Positions 50,776-63,275 are shown, counted from the stretch's first letter. The stretch: DNA of 64,000 nucleotides from Aptenodytes patagonicus (GCF_965638725.1 NC_134951.1:68514437-68578436); one strand, 5' to 3'. Notes: generated from the letters alone by a model not told the origin. Program-made: numbers and translations.

Positions 50776-53700
50776 ATATACATGTGACACAATTACATAG
50801 GATAACTATGAACCAAACAAGAAGATGGTTATACTTAAGTTTCTTAACTATGTTTTTAAATCTAAGCTTCTCCAACATGTCAGAGATACTTGGACAAAAT
50901 TTCCTCGAGGAAAAATTTAAAAAGGGTAAGACTTATCCCACAAGTTTGGGATTCACAATTACAATTAACTTTGCTGATGAAAAGTTTGTGAAAATTCATA
51001 AAACTTAGTTGTTAGATGAAGGAGAAAACTGGCACATCATTTTTAATCAAACCATATGGTGTGTTTAAAAGCATAAATTAATCTGATGTTCTCATAGTAC
51101 TTCCCTGGTAGATATTTGTCTGCTATTTGCAATCAGCATACAGTTTGTCCTTCTGCACCATGACAGAAATTCCTCCTAGGCTATTAGGTCAATAGGTGAG
51201 ACCATTAGCAGTGCTCTATGGGAAGCTGTGTTGGGAGTCTGATCGTTGTTTGTGTTGCAGTTTCAAACAGCATGAAATCAAATGACTTATGATCAAAAGA
51301 CTTGTGGCTGCAGTGCCAGTGAAATTAATAAAGTTTGATCAGTTATGAATTTGAACCTCATTTGGATTTTAGAGCTGGCATTGCATCTTGAAACCAGAAA
51401 AGAATTCTTAAAAGCTAGTTTATATATAAATTTGACCCTAAAAATAGACTTCCCCATATGCAGAAACCAATAAAGTGCTCCTGTACTTGACTTCAAAATA
51501 TAGTATAAATTCAGTGTAATTGCGAAGATTATCAGATTCAAATGATCCAATGTGCACCTTAAGCACAGTTTTTGAGCTGAGAACCTGGAATGTAGACTAG
51601 TAAAATTACAAGTTATCCTGAAAAATGCTTATAAACAGGATTGTTGCATTAAATGATTAGTAACTGTCATTAATCCAGTGATAAAGTTTTCTTATGTTTT
51701 CAGCCAACTATAAACTTCTGTGAATCATGCTTGCATGGCCAGCAGGAGGTCTTGACATTTCACTAAAAAAAAAAATTTAATGTAATGACTTTTGCGATGA
51801 CAAGATTTCATATGTTAAGTAAATGCATTCTGACAAATGTCAATCCACAGTTCCATTTCAATAAGATTTCCTTCAGGAAAAGATTTGATGTACTTCTGTC
51901 ATGAGTCATTACAAATGCTTGAGCTTTAGGAAGGAAATTTGTATGAAACTAATAAATAAAGATATTACACCTGGAGCTGTATTTGATGTGGATGTGAATA
52001 GTAACTCTAAATTAATGTAACTGTCATCTCTGCTACCATTATTTGACATTTTAATGCAAAGCCAGTATTTTTGGTTTTCTGAAAAAGTCCCCAAAATGTC
52101 AGTATGCGTATGTATATGTGTAGAGGGAAAGGGAGAAGGGGAGGTGATTTTTTTTTTCATTATGCATACCATACAAGAGGACAGAGGGACTGGATGATTC
52201 AGCTGTTACCATGCTGTCTGGAGATCAGGAGATGTACTGCTGTTTCCTTGCTACAAGAGTTTTTTCTGATACCAGGAATCTGAGAAAGTAATTAGTCTTC
52301 ATGTTCCTCTCTCTCAAATAGTCAGCTATTATAGCAAAGAACACCATAAACCACATTAAATACAATCAGCTATTTATAGATTTCTTTTTCTCTTTGTAAA
52401 CTGCCTCCAAACACTTTTTGATACTCTGCTCCCTCAAGACATTACTGCACATCCTCTTTACTTCACATCCCCTTGTGTAGAAAAGCGTCACCCAAGCTCA
52501 AAATACACCTCCTACTAATTCTGACTTTGTGCATATTTAAGGAGGTTTTGAGTTCAGTCTTACAGTTTTCAAGTAACTACTCTCGAACACATGATTAGGG
52601 TCATCCTGTAGTTCTTTTTACAGTGCGTGCTGTATGACTAACATTATGGGCCCAGTCTTTCAGCCTGTACTGATACAGCATCTTTCTGTCATTCCATACA
52701 GAGGTTTACTCTTGGGTTAGGGGTAGAGCGAGTCATTTTGGTGATTTACATAAAGATTCTAAGTACTCCTTTTCTATTCAGCTGTAGTAAAGATTTACAT
52801 GCTTGATTTGGGAAGAAGCAGCATTACATTGTTTGAGGCACCTAGTGGATAACAAGAAGGGTATGATGCCCTGAGGCCATTTCTGAAATAAGTCCCCTCT
52901 CCTGGACAGACACAGGTGAGTAACAGCGTAAGTGAATCACTCTGTTTACCTCAATGGAAGTGCTCGTTCAAGCGCCAACACTGTCAGCAGTCACTGTGTT
53001 TGTATTTGTAGTCTCTCTTGTTCCGAGGCTGGTCCGTTGTGTTTGCTTTTACATTTAAAGAAATGCATATATTTTGCTAGGTTACTTTTTCAACTCACTG
53101 AGAGAGAAAAAAGAGAAAGTGGGGTTTTCTGTTTCGGTTTTGGTTTGGGCTTTCTTGGTCATTATAGGAAAAGTAAAGCTAAGAGCCCATACAATTAATA
53201 TTTTAAAACATGGCTTTACAGGAAAATTCTTGGAAAGTTTTCCAGAGCATCACTATGCTTTTCATTTTGGTAAAATAATTTTCTCGCTTGAAACAACTGC
53301 TGACTTAAGACAGAGAGAGTGGCCAAGTAAGACTAATGATTGGACCAAGAATGATGGAGGTGCTTTGGATACGGAGTTTGTAAGAGAAGAGAGTGCTATT
53401 TTCCTGGTTGATTGGCTTGTCTCAAACAATATAGTTGTTCTTCTGACTATCTCTAACAACCATACTCTCTGAGTATTGCTTACTCCCCTCAGATTTCTAT
53501 AACAGCATTGACTTGCTGTGGTTTTTTCTTTCTCATTGCAGCCAAGGACCCCGTCTTGTTCTAGGAAAAGGTGTATCTTTCTTTGTCTGTGGTGTTACAA
53601 AGTCCACAGGAATAAGGAATGTAGCAGATCTTCTACCACTTGAAATCTTTAAATCATGCGAAGACATATTTTTAAAGACCTGTTTTACCTAGGCTGAAGT

Positions 53701-53930
53701 GGCTTTACGACTTCATGTTGAGTCATAACCCTACAGTGGGTTGCATAATACGGCACACCCATGTTGAGAAGTGATTCACGGCAGGCCGACGGCACAGATA
53801 TGTGATGGGGCTGGGCTAAGACAAGACACATACACACACTCCTGGTTGAATCACAGCACTGTAGTTTCTGTCCAGCCTTGGAGACCGTAAGGAGACTCTC
53901 TGGCACTTTGCACAGGTATAGGTTGCTGGT

Positions 53931-54090
53931 GTTAAAGCAAAGGGATGGGACACAGGCACATGCAGCAGGAATTCTACTAAATCAACAAGTCAAACAAAAA
54001 TGTGTTGAAAGAACAAAGTAAGACCTGGCCTATGTAAGAAGACAGATAGGATGATCTCTTCTAGCAGTGAAATCTGCAAATCACGGTGGC
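53931..54090 (+). mobile_element. Possible ancient CR1/L3 3' end
   Basis: GATAGGATGATCTCTTCTAG then CAGTGAAATCTGCAAATC (about 54045-54083) resembles the terminal 'gaatgatcncttctggccttgaaatctatgaatc' pattern of old amniote CR1/L3 elements. Only the tip is recognisable and the start is arbitrary. Confidence 0.4.
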
Positions 54091-54544
54091 AGTTCTAATG
54101 TTTTTTAGCTGGGGAGGATCTCAACAGAAAACTGTGTGTATGCACGTGTGGTGCATATGTCTATTCACAAGCACATATAATGCAACAAAAATTCAAGAGA
54201 ACAGTATTGTACAAAACAAGAACAGCATGGGTTATCAAGATATACTAGTAAAGTGAGAATAATTAGTTAATATATGCTGGAAAACAAAAAATGGCCATTA
54301 TCTAGCAAATGACCTTGTAACTTTCTCCTACATTTTTCAGGCTTGGCTTGTGCTGCTACACGCCTGTCTCTGGAGAAACCTGTTACAACAGATATGTTTA
54401 CAACATGTTTACTGTAAACATTAAATACTTTTACAGAACTGATTTCTCATGGGGTAAGAAGACAGGCTCCATTCAGAACCAATAAACAGCTGAAAGGCAG
54501 GAGGAGACAAAGAGGTAGAGCTGATGGTCAACTTTCATGAGGGG

Positions 54545-55265
54545 GAGAGGTTACTAGTGCGCTCTTAGTACCATCTCTGTTTGGACCTGTGTTGTTCAAA
54601 GCTGTTGTTGATGACATAGGAAAAGAGGTGACAAAGGTTGTGTGATCTTGTTTCAAATCACACAGTAAAACAGCCAATGGTACTGAAAAATGCAAAGTAA
54701 TATACTGGGGGGGAAATAATCCTAATTATCTGTAACAGAACAATTAATTACTACCAGTTTGGAAATAGTTTTTGAAACCACTGTGGATAGTGCTCAGCAC
54801 TTTTCAAAAAGGTAAGTAAAATGTTGGGAATTACTAGGAGTGAGAACAAAACAGAAAACATCATTATGTCTTTGTATATACTGTACCTACATGCTGAATA
54901 ATGCTGACAGTTCTACTAATTCAATCCCAGAAAAGAACGTGGAATTATTTGAAAAATTATAAAGAACAACAAGAAGGCTCAGCAGCATGGAAAGGCATTC
55001 ATCTTACATGAGATTAAATAAAATTAGGGCTCTTCAGCTTGAAAATAAGATGAGTGCTGGGAGAGCTATAGGCATGAACGTGATGGAGAAAGGAGAAGAT
55101 AGAATCATTACTTGCTCCAGTAAGTGCCAGGAGCCAGGAGAGAAACCAGGGGATCAACCGATACTTTCTGTTGATTATACTGTTTTCCAAATGCCTGCTC
55201 TTGGTCACTGCTGGAGGCAAAATGTTGGGTTAAATTGATCATTTGATCAGATCCAGTACGTCTAC
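54545..55265 (+). mobile_element. Ancient CR1/L3-like LINE remnant, plus strand
   Basis: Decayed LINE with colinear anchors: LFGPVLFKAVVDD at about 54578-54618 (CR1 '[13 protein letters not shown]'), TACTGGGGGGGAAATAATCC near 54702 ('hfGrNNP'), KLGLFSLK-like sequence near 55020-55045 ('[10 protein letters not shown]'), and a 3'-terminal GGGTTAAATTGATCATTTG ATCAGATCCAGTACG at about 55223-55260. This matches the known old CR1/L3 end 'tggatcattggtctgatccagtaygg'. Frames are broken throughout. The younger CR1 copy begins about 140 bp further on. Confidence 0.65.
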
Positions 55266-55404
55266 GGTGGTGTTCTCAAGCTATGTTTTTTAAATCTTGC
55301 ATTGCCTCATTCCTCTGTTTGGCTGCCTTCATGTAAAAGTGTCCATTTGGGGGGACAGTAACAGTACAGTGAGATGCCAAGAAAGGTCAAATTAGAATAG
55401 TCTG

Positions 55405-57805
55405 TTTTAAGGCAGAGAGGAAGCAGTCTAGGAGGTTCCTGGAGTGTGTGGAAGACAACTTCCTGACACAGCTGGTAAGTGAGCCTACCAGGGGAGGTGC
55501 CTCGCTCGACCTGCTGTTTACAAAGAGAGAAGGACTGGTGGGAGATGTGGTGGTCGGAGGCCGTCTTGGGCTTAGCAACCATGAAATGATAGAATTCTCC
55601 ATTCTTGGTGAAGTAAGGAGGGGGGCCAGCAAAACCGCAACCATGGACTTCCAGAGGGCGGACTTTGGCCTGTTCAGGACACTGGTTGAGAGAGTCCCTT
55701 GGGAGACGGTCCTGAAGGGCAAAGGGGTCCAGGAAGGCTGGACAATCTTCAAGAAGGAAGTCTTAAAGGCGCAGGAGCAGGCTGTCCCCATATGCCGTAA
55801 GAAGAACGGGCAGGGAAGACGACTGGCCTGGCTGAACGGGGAGCTCTTGCTGGGACTCAGGAAAAAAAGGAGAGTTTACCACTTGTGGAAGAAGGGGCAG
55901 GCAACTCAAGAAGAGTACAGGGATCTCGTTAGGTCGTGCAGAGAAGAAATGAGAAAGGCAAAAGCCCAGCTAGAACGCAATCTGGCCGCTGTCGTTAGAG
56001 ACAACAAAAAAAGTTTTTACAACTATATTAATGACAAAAAGAGAGCCAAGGAGAATCTCCATCCTTTATTGGATGTGGGGGGGAACATTGTCACCGAGGA
56101 TGAGGAAAGGCTGAGGTACTCAATGCCTTCTTTGCCTCAGTCTTTAACAGGCAGACCAGTTATCCTCAGGGTATTTGGCCCCCTGAGCTGGAAGACAGGG
56201 ACGGCGAGCAGGATGAACCCCCCATAATCCAAGAGGAAGCAGTCAATGACCTGCTACACCACCTGGACGCTCACAAGTCTATGGGGCCGGATGGGATCCA
56301 CCCGAGAGTGCTGAGGGAGCTGGTGGAGGAGCTCGCCAAGCCACTCTCCATCATTTATCAGCAGTCCTGGTTAACGGGGGAGGTCCCGGACGACTGGAGG
56401 CTTGCCAATGTGGCGCCCATCTACAAGAAGGGCCAGAAGGAGGATCCGGGGAACTACAGGCCTCTCAGCCTGACCTCGGTGCTGGGGAAGATTATGGAGC
56501 GGTTCATCTTGAGGGCACTCACAAGGCATGTGCGGGACAACCAGGGGATCAGGCCCAGCCAGCATGGGTTCATGAGAGGCAGGTCCTGCTTGACCAACCT
56601 GATCTCCTTCTATGACCAGGTGACCCGCCTAGTGGATGAGGGAAAGGCTGTGGATGTGGTCTACCTGGACTTCAGTAAGGCCTTTGACACCGTCTCCCAC
56701 AGCATTCTCCTAGAGAAGCTGGCGGCTCATGGCTTAGACAGGTGTACTCTGCTGGGTAAAAAACTGGCTGGACGGCCGGGCCCAGAGAGTTGTGGTGAAT
56801 GGAGTTCAATCCAGTTGGCGGCCGGTCACGAGCGGTGTTCCCCAGGGCTCAGTACTGGGGCCGGTCTTGTTCAATATCTTTATCAATGATCTGGATGAGG
56901 GGATTGAGTGTACCCTCAGTAAGTTTGCAGGCGACACCAAGTTGGGCGGGAGTGTTGATCTGCTCGAGGGTAGGAAGGCTCTGCAGAGGGACCTGGACAG
57001 GCTGGATCGATGGGCCCAGGCCAACTGTATGAGATTCAACAAGGCCAAGTGCCGGGTCCTGCACTTCGGCCACAACAACCCCATGCAGCGCTACAGGCTT
57101 GGGGAAGAGTGGCTGGAAAGCTGCCCAGCAGAGAAGGACCTGGGGGTGCTGGTCGACAGCCGGCTGAACATGAGCCGGCAGTGTGCCCAGGCGGCCAAGA
57201 AGGCCAATGGCATCCTGGCCTGTATCAGAAATAGTGTGGCCAGCAGGAGTAGGGAAGTGATCGTGCTCCTGTACTCGGCCCTGGTGAGGCCGCACCTCGA
57301 ATACTGTGTTCAGTTTTGGGCCCCTCACTACAAGAAGGACGTTGAGGTGTTAGAGCATGTCCAGAGAAGGGCAACGAGGCTGGTGAGGGGTCTGGAGAAC
57401 AAGTCTTATGAGGAGCGGCTGAGGGAACTGGGGTTGTTTAGCCTGCAGAAAAGGAGGCTGAGGGGAGACCTCATCGCTCTCTACAACTACCTGAAAGGAG
57501 GTTGTAGCGAGGTGGGTGTTGGTCTCTTCTCCCAAGTAACAAGCGATAGGACGAGAGGAAATGGCCTCAAGTTGCACCAGGGGAGGTTTAGATTGGACAT
57601 GAGGAAAAATTTCTTTACTGAAAGAGTGGTGAAAATTGGAACAGGCTGCCCAGGGAAGTGGTGGAGTCCCCATCCCTGGAAGTATTTAAAAGACGAGTAG
57701 ATGAGGCACTTAGGGACATGGTTTAGTGGGCATGGTGGTGTTGGGTTGACGGTTGGACTCGATGATCTAAGAGGTCTTTTCCAACCTTAATGATTCTATG
57801 ATTCT
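55405..57805 (+). mobile_element. CR1 LINE, 2.4 kb, most of ORF2, inactivated
   Basis: The longest CR1 here, on the plus strand, 5'-truncated inside the endonuclease region of ORF2 (full CR1 is about 4.5 kb). The frame from 55448 carries the end of the endonuclease (RRFLECVEDNFLTQLV, GLSNHEMIEF) and the linker. RT motifs follow: SMGPDGIHPRVLRELVEELA, NYRPLSLTSVLGKIMERFI, VVYLDFSKAFDTVSH and [20 protein letters not shown]. The box that should read FADD is FAGD (codon 56930-56932 is GGC), removing a catalytic Asp. Frame breaks lie near 56107, 56750 and 57633. The 3' end is CCAACCTTAATGATTCTATG ATTCT at about 57805. It cannot encode active RT. It is intergenic between REPS1 and ABRACL and shares its subfamily with the copies at 10814 and 33993. 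Confidence 0.95.
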
Positions 57806-60007
57806 AAGGCAGAATCTCATGACTTTTGGGGACCACTCTTAGTAATTGCAGCTAAAATGCATAATGAATTATGAGTCTGATGATGACCTTAACCAGTGAT
57901 AAGAAATATGTATGAGCAGTATTTCCATATCTGTCCTGTGAGCTTGTAAAGGACAATTTTGCACTTTTTCTTTTTAAAAAAGTATCATTTTGTGGAAGCA
58001 GAACGACCAAAAATCACCATCTCCCTAATTTTCACGTTTCCTGCTCTCTGCTGCTGCCCCTGTAAGGACATAATCAGTCCCTTAGTCCTGATGCTGCCCA
58101 GCTCATTTTCATACTTCGACAGCATCACTGTTCCCTTAATTGTCATGGTAACAGACGGTTTCGATTACTTATTTACCTAGAATTATTTTAACATTACATG
58201 ACAAGGACGGGCCATGAAAGCAATAGTAATGAAAGCATACCGTGTTTTGATAATCTCCTGATGTGTTCCTGGGGACCAATACTTGGGTACATAAAACTTT
58301 CTTTTCAAAAGACAGAATTAAAAAAAAAAAAATTGTACTTCCTCAAAAAAAGGGTTAAAAGAAAATAAGATAAGGAATTACAGATTTTTGTTCATCTTTC
58401 CCAGATGTATAGTTGATCTGCTTCTTATAAATTAGGGACTATGATTAAAACAGACTTAGAAAATAATTTCTAACATAGATTTCATCATAATAATACCTTT
58501 GGTCTGAAAAGTCCCAAACTATTTCTCTATCAAACATAAATTATCCATAATAACAATCACATTATGCAAAGGCCTATATTATTTGTGCAAATGTAACGGT
58601 GTTCTGATGATTAAGAAATCTAGAGTATGTGCATGATACAGCTGAAAGCATGTTGTTAACAATAAAACCAGAAGATAAACACTTTTATTCTATGCTGTTA
58701 AATAACTGGAATATTTGCCATATTTGCTAAGACACTAATTAGATTCTCTTTTAAAAGGTTTATCTCAGATTTTCCTTAAAAGTCTATCCTTTTTACTGTA
58801 GTATTTAGCATTGTGTTGGCCAACAAAATGAAGATCTTAGGAAAAGCAGTATGCCTTAATATGAGCACAGATGCCATCATATGCACAGAGCATCAATGCT
58901 CTTCAGATACTGCATTTTTCTGAGAGTTCTCCACTGCCTTTTGATTCAATTCAGACAGATATAAATTTAATTAATTTCATTATCGACTTAGGAATGTAGC
59001 CCTTTCAATCTTAACTCATTCGCCTAACTATCAGGGTTTGTTTTTGGAAAGAGCACCTCTTACTGATCTCAAATACAGCTAATCTGTTCGGGAAACTGTT
59101 TTGATGTGCTATCACCTGCTGAATATGTATCTCCTTGAGCAGAAAGCAGCATGGGGTTTTTCTGGCTAACCAAAGACTCTGTTACTGAAAAATAGTGATT
59201 ATTCTAAGGAAAAGTTAATCTTTTAATAAAAACACCAGCATCAAAAAAATCCCTCAGAAAAACAAAGGGCTTGGACTCCAGTTATACATCCCTGGAGTGA
59301 TAAAAATGTGATCTTCTTGGCATCGTTTCCGCTGTGCAAATCAATTTATCTAGCTGCAGGTTCTGCCAAACGAGCCCTAGCAGAGCTTGCTGTAGTGGTT
59401 TAAGGTGCCATTAGCTATTTATTCATCCTTACATCAGGGATGGGAGAACGTAGTAAGGCACCAGACCTAACTGGCACAGCTCACAGTCTGAGAAAGTATC
59501 TCAGCCTCACCTTCAGAAGCTAATGCATGAAAATGTGAATTGCAAGGGCTGGAAACAGCTTCTCATACCAATTACGCTTTATGGGCAGTCATGCCTGATA
59601 AGGAGGTGGGAGAGACAGCCAGGAATGGCAATGCCTTGAGCTGTGCCGGTGAGAATTTTCTGGAGACGTTTGGCGTGAGCCTTGCCTCTGACTAGCGGGT
59701 TGGCGGCAGCCTCCTTGCTTTGTAGGAGTTAATGCAGCTCTCAGTTTTAAAGCCTGTGTCCTTGAGAGAAGATGTAAACATTTCTGTGAAGTGAAGAGGA
59801 AGCAAGAGAGACATGAGCACTAGCGAACAGCAAGATACAAAACGGAAAAAATTAAATTGCATTCTCTCCACAGTGTAGAATGCAAGGACATGGCGCTGAA
59901 TGAAACATTAGATAAACTGCAACATTACTTTATTAAAGGTAAAGGATGTTAACCTAGTTCATTCACTTTCTCTGGGAAGACAACTGTTTTTCTAGGAGAA
60001 AACAAAT
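57806..60007. other. Intergenic region upstream of ABRACL
   Basis: AT-rich DNA with no supportable gene and only short frames. An A-run lies at about 58320-58332. Nothing else identified. Confidence 0.65.
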
Positions 60008-60018
60008 GGGGGGGGGGG
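60008..60018 (+). repeat. G11 homopolymer
   Basis: Run of eleven G residues in AACAAATGGG...GGGCATAAT. It is a likely sequencing-error and length-polymorphism spot just before the ABRACL promoter region. Confidence 0.9.
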
Positions 60019-60044
60019 CATAATAAGAGAATGTGGCATGGCGT

Positions 60045-60300
60045 CACCCGGGGAAGCCAGTGGAGATGGAGAGTATGAGGCATGGTACGGTCACAGTAAG
60101 GGACTGAAGCAACAGTGTATTATGTTGAGAGCTGACCTACTGGAAGAGAGGGAGTTGCTGAAGGGCTGGCCTTGGGAGGCATTTTACCTCACAAACTCAC
60201 TAATGCCTTTGTCACGAAGAGGACAAGGTGTGCTGGTGAAATCTGTAGATGGCACAAAGTTGGGAGTCGCTGATGTGGAAAAGAGCGAGGTCCTCACAGG
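60045..60300 (+). mobile_element. Possible old CR1-like fragment abutting the ABRACL CpG island
   Basis: The plus frame around 60232-60300 reads VLVKSVDGTKLGVADVEKSE. This resembles the CR1 RT palm region 'LSKFADDTKLGGVAD...E' with the catalytic pair degraded. The preceding 200 bp is mildly coding-like but not identifiable. A single anchor only, so the call is tentative. Confidence 0.4.
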
Positions 60301-60339
60301 GGGGAGAACGAAACGGTCCTTCAACTGGGAACGCAGGGC

Positions 60340-61027
60340 CAGGCCCTTGCGAGGGGCCGAGGGAGAGCCGGGCTTGGCGCCGCGGGCGAGGTGCCCGCCG
60401 GACGCTGCCGCCCAGCAGCCCTCGCATGCCACGGGGAGAGGGATCCCGGCAGGGCAGGGCGACTCCTGCTGCAGCGAGCAACAGCAGAACCCAAAATGGC
60501 CGAGGGCACCGTACCGGGGCGGCGCGGAGCTCGGCGCCGGCAGGGGGCCTGGCCCCCGCGGCGGCCGGGCGGGGCGAGGCCCTGGCGGAGGCCGTGCAAC
60601 CGCCGCCCGCCCCTTCGCCCTGCCCCCGCCTGCCCCGCCGCCCCCGCGCTGCCTCACGCGGCTCCCGCCGGCGGCGGCCCCTCGCGGCGAGAACGGCGAC
60701 GGCAGCGGGTGAGTGGCGACGGCGGGGAGCGGGAGCGGGCCGGGGGTGCCGCGCCGGGGGAACCGTCCTTCCCTCCGCTCTGGGGAGGGAGAGGCGCTGC
60801 CCGGGCAGGCGCCGGCAGCGGCGGGCGGGCGGGTGCGGCTGCCCCTCGCCCGGGCGGAGCCCGTTTCCCGGTGCGCCCCGCGCAGGCGGCGGTGGGAGCC
60901 CCGGCCCGGCCGTGCCCCGGCAGAGCCCGGGGAGGCGGGGGGGTGGGTCCTGCCGGGGGGTGCCTCGGTGGGAAGGGGACCGCGCTCTGCCTCCAAACGC
61001 GGGCCCGCCGAGGAGCCATCTTCTCAG
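60340..61027 (+). promoter_or_regulatory. ABRACL: CpG island, probable ABRACL promoter and non-coding exon 1
   Basis: About 0.7 kb of strongly CpG-rich DNA 2.2-2.9 kb upstream of the ABRACL start codon, which implies a promoter with a non-coding first exon. Two donor-like sites are candidates for the end of exon 1: GGCAGCGG|GTGAGT (exon end 60708) and TTCTCAG|GTATTT (exon end 61027). The first has the better intron consensus and the second the better exon consensus, so both may be used. The transcription start cannot be placed and no TATA box is obvious. The large overlapping open frames on both strands (up to about 300 codons) are composition artefacts. Confidence 0.8.
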
Positions 61028-63208
61028 GTATTTGCAGTATCTGCAACGGGAGAGGTCGGTGCGGTTGGTTACAAAGGTGTGTTTGTGCTTAATAACGGTT
61101 AGGTGAATTTCCAGCAAACAAAGAGAAGTTTAGCTTTCGTACTACGTACTGAAAAATCATACTGGCTTCCAGCAATGTATCGGCATCAGAAGTATCAGAG
61201 TTTAATAGTGGGCATGCGCTTTTGGTAGTTGGTGTGTCGAGTATATGACAATATAAAGTAAATGTTTAAGTGTTCTTAAAATACCTAGAATCCCTTCTTC
61301 CTTACTCCTTACACAGCCACGGTTCTTTGATCTCAAAAGTGTTGCATAATAATGTAGAGGGGTTTTTTTAATTCTAAATGTTGCTATTTAAATTGACGTG
61401 TATGTATGATGGAAAAGAATTTTAAATTAACGTGAATTTAAAGAGTTAAAAGTTAAAGCAAAAAAGCCTTTAAAGTTAGAAGAGCATCTTTAAAGAGAAG
61501 CTAATTACGCCATTGTAATGACCGATATTAAAATTTGCAGTTTGACAAATTAATAATGACAGTGTAAGCTTTCTGGTAGATGGGTCATATTTTCCTCGGT
61601 GACTTGTAACGCTGTATTTAGTGCTGAGTTAAAGAAAATCTAAAAGTTTGTAGAATTCATCTAAGGCGATTAAAATTCTGCGGTCCTGTTGCCATGCCCT
61701 TCTAAGGCAGCTTTGCAGAGGTGGTGCCGCGGCAGCGCATCCTGTTGCAATGTTACGTGTCAGTCTGGCAGTGTCCGCTTGAGTGTTGTTACCACACGTT
61801 AGGGGTGAACCTGTGGTTTGGAGGGGGCTTTGCCTGAAACCCACGCTGATACTGAGCTTGCTCAATTTTCCATGTTAAAAAGACAGGTTTTTGCAAGTGA
61901 ATTTTGGATCTGAAAATCGGACTCTGTTACAAAGTTTTTTTGCTGCTTGGATAAATCGTGAGGGGTCAGGAGGTGGAACTATGTCGCTCTTACTATTTTA
62001 ACTCAATAAAAAAGGGAAGGAAGGGAAGCTTTTCTCTTGGGAAGAGTTTGTCGTGCCTCCAGATGTCAATTTTTTAACTCAGCTCGCTTACCGTATCGGT
62101 GCAGAAATCCTGGTTTCTTGAACAATAGACTGTCTCAGTGCTCATGGAGCCCCTTCCGGACAGTGCTCAGCTCCAGAAGCTCTCTCTATAGCTTTTGTTC
62201 CAGGCTGCATTGTTAGCACCTGTGGAAGCTGCATTTGACACTTTGCTTTGTCTGCGGGGCCCAGTTTCTTGTGCTTACCTTGATGCCAGTTTTTGCTCAA
62301 GGACTTTCACATTTAAAGGTTTCATTGTGTTGATGCTGCTTTTCATAGCATAGATCCCAGAACACCTTTCAGGTGCCTGCAGTTATTAACCGGGGACGCT
62401 TTGTAGCCAAACAGTGTGTTGTGCGACTGTAGCATTGTCATCTACTAAGTTGCGTATGGCTAAACTGTTGCAGGGCGTTAGCGCACATTGGTGAAAACTG
62501 CCGTCTTTCACAGCAAAGAGGTGCACAGGGTATGTTTGGCGGTGTAGCAGTTCCTTGGGATCACTATGAATGGAAAGAAATGTCGGCCTTCTCAGGACAC
62601 TTGTATAGTTTGTCTCTGGTTCAGTTCCGCCCTCAGTAGCAGGTGTGCGGTAGCTGCTGTCCTTTAAGGCACCGCGTGCGTCGACCTGCTGTAACCAGCT
62701 GGATGTCCGCGATATCTTGCCAGGATAAGTGGAAAGCTGTAGTGTGGTTTAAAAAAAAACAAATCTACCACATATCGCAGAGAGGAATTTAAAGGAAGAT
62801 GTTCCATTTTTATTGAGGGCATTGATAGAAAGTTGCAAAGCCCCTGAAGACCTGTGATGTTACGAGGATGCTCTGGTTCTGTGGCAGCCTAAGCTCATTC
62901 TTTAAAACAAACAACCCCTCCCGCCCCGCCCTTCCCATATTTTTCATATTTTGAGATTAGCTCCTTATATTTGTGTTTAGAATATACCGAGGTTGTAGTT
63001 TCTGTTCACTTCCCCTCAAATGTGGAGGTGTGGAGTCTTTTTATCCGTTCAAGACTGAAATCTCAGATTATCCTGTAGCCATGTGTCTCCAGGCTACTGG
63101 GATTTACAAAGCGCTGTGACATTCCTGATGAACTGAGAACAGGCCAGGACAGCACAAAGCATTTACAGGTCTCCTGATAACTTTGTCAAAATTTGTTTTA
63201 CTTTTTAG
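60709..63208 (+). other. ABRACL: ABRACL intron 1 (5' border inferred)
   Basis: Non-coding DNA between the inferred exon 1 donor (60709, or 61028 for the alternative) and the acceptor TTTACTTTTTAG at 63197-63208. Apart from the CpG island, there is AT-rich DNA, a T/A-rich stretch at 61360-61520 and scattered pyrimidine runs. I see no repeat or RNA gene in it. Confidence 0.65.
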
Positions 63209-63275
63209 ACCACAATGAATGTGGAACATGAAATTAGCCTCTTAGTTGAGGAGATTCGGCGGTTGGGAACCAAAA
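63209..63275 (+). CDS. ABRACL: ABRACL first coding exon (costars family), residues 1-20
   Basis: The exon has acceptor TTTACTTTTTAG and donor CAAAA|GTAAGT. Its six 5' bases (ACCACA) are untranslated. The ATG at 63215 has A at -3 and starts MNVEHEISLLVEEIRRLGTK, followed by one base of the next codon (phase 1). This is the N-terminus of ABRACL, a small (about 81-residue) actin-associated protein of the costars family related to the C-terminus of ABRA/STARS; in man it begins MNVDHEV.LLVEEI.RLG (from memory). Costars proteins fold as a winged-helix-like domain and affect actin dynamics and cell motility. The remaining exons are beyond the right edge. Position and orientation next to REPS1 match human 6q24. 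The open frame running past 63275 is intron. Confidence 0.9.

Larger units (their letters stand above)
46736..53930. other. Intergenic region, second part
   Basis: AT-rich DNA without a supportable gene. It has a 33-bp-period duplication at 48911-48960 and a perfect 16-bp inverted repeat at 50719-50775. The frames seen (for example 47959-48318 and 53074-53472 plus) have no family resemblance. Nothing else is identified. Confidence 0.65.

Noticed and set aside
55448..57700. Treating the CR1 ORF2 pieces as host protein-coding genes
   Set aside because: They are fragments of one LINE ORF with frameshifts and a lost catalytic residue, and the 3' end is a typical CR1 terminus.
60038..61117. Long overlapping frames (up to about 300 codons) in the ABRACL CpG island
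   Set aside because: Same composition effect. The genuine ABRACL start codon lies 2.2 kb downstream in a clear spliced exon.
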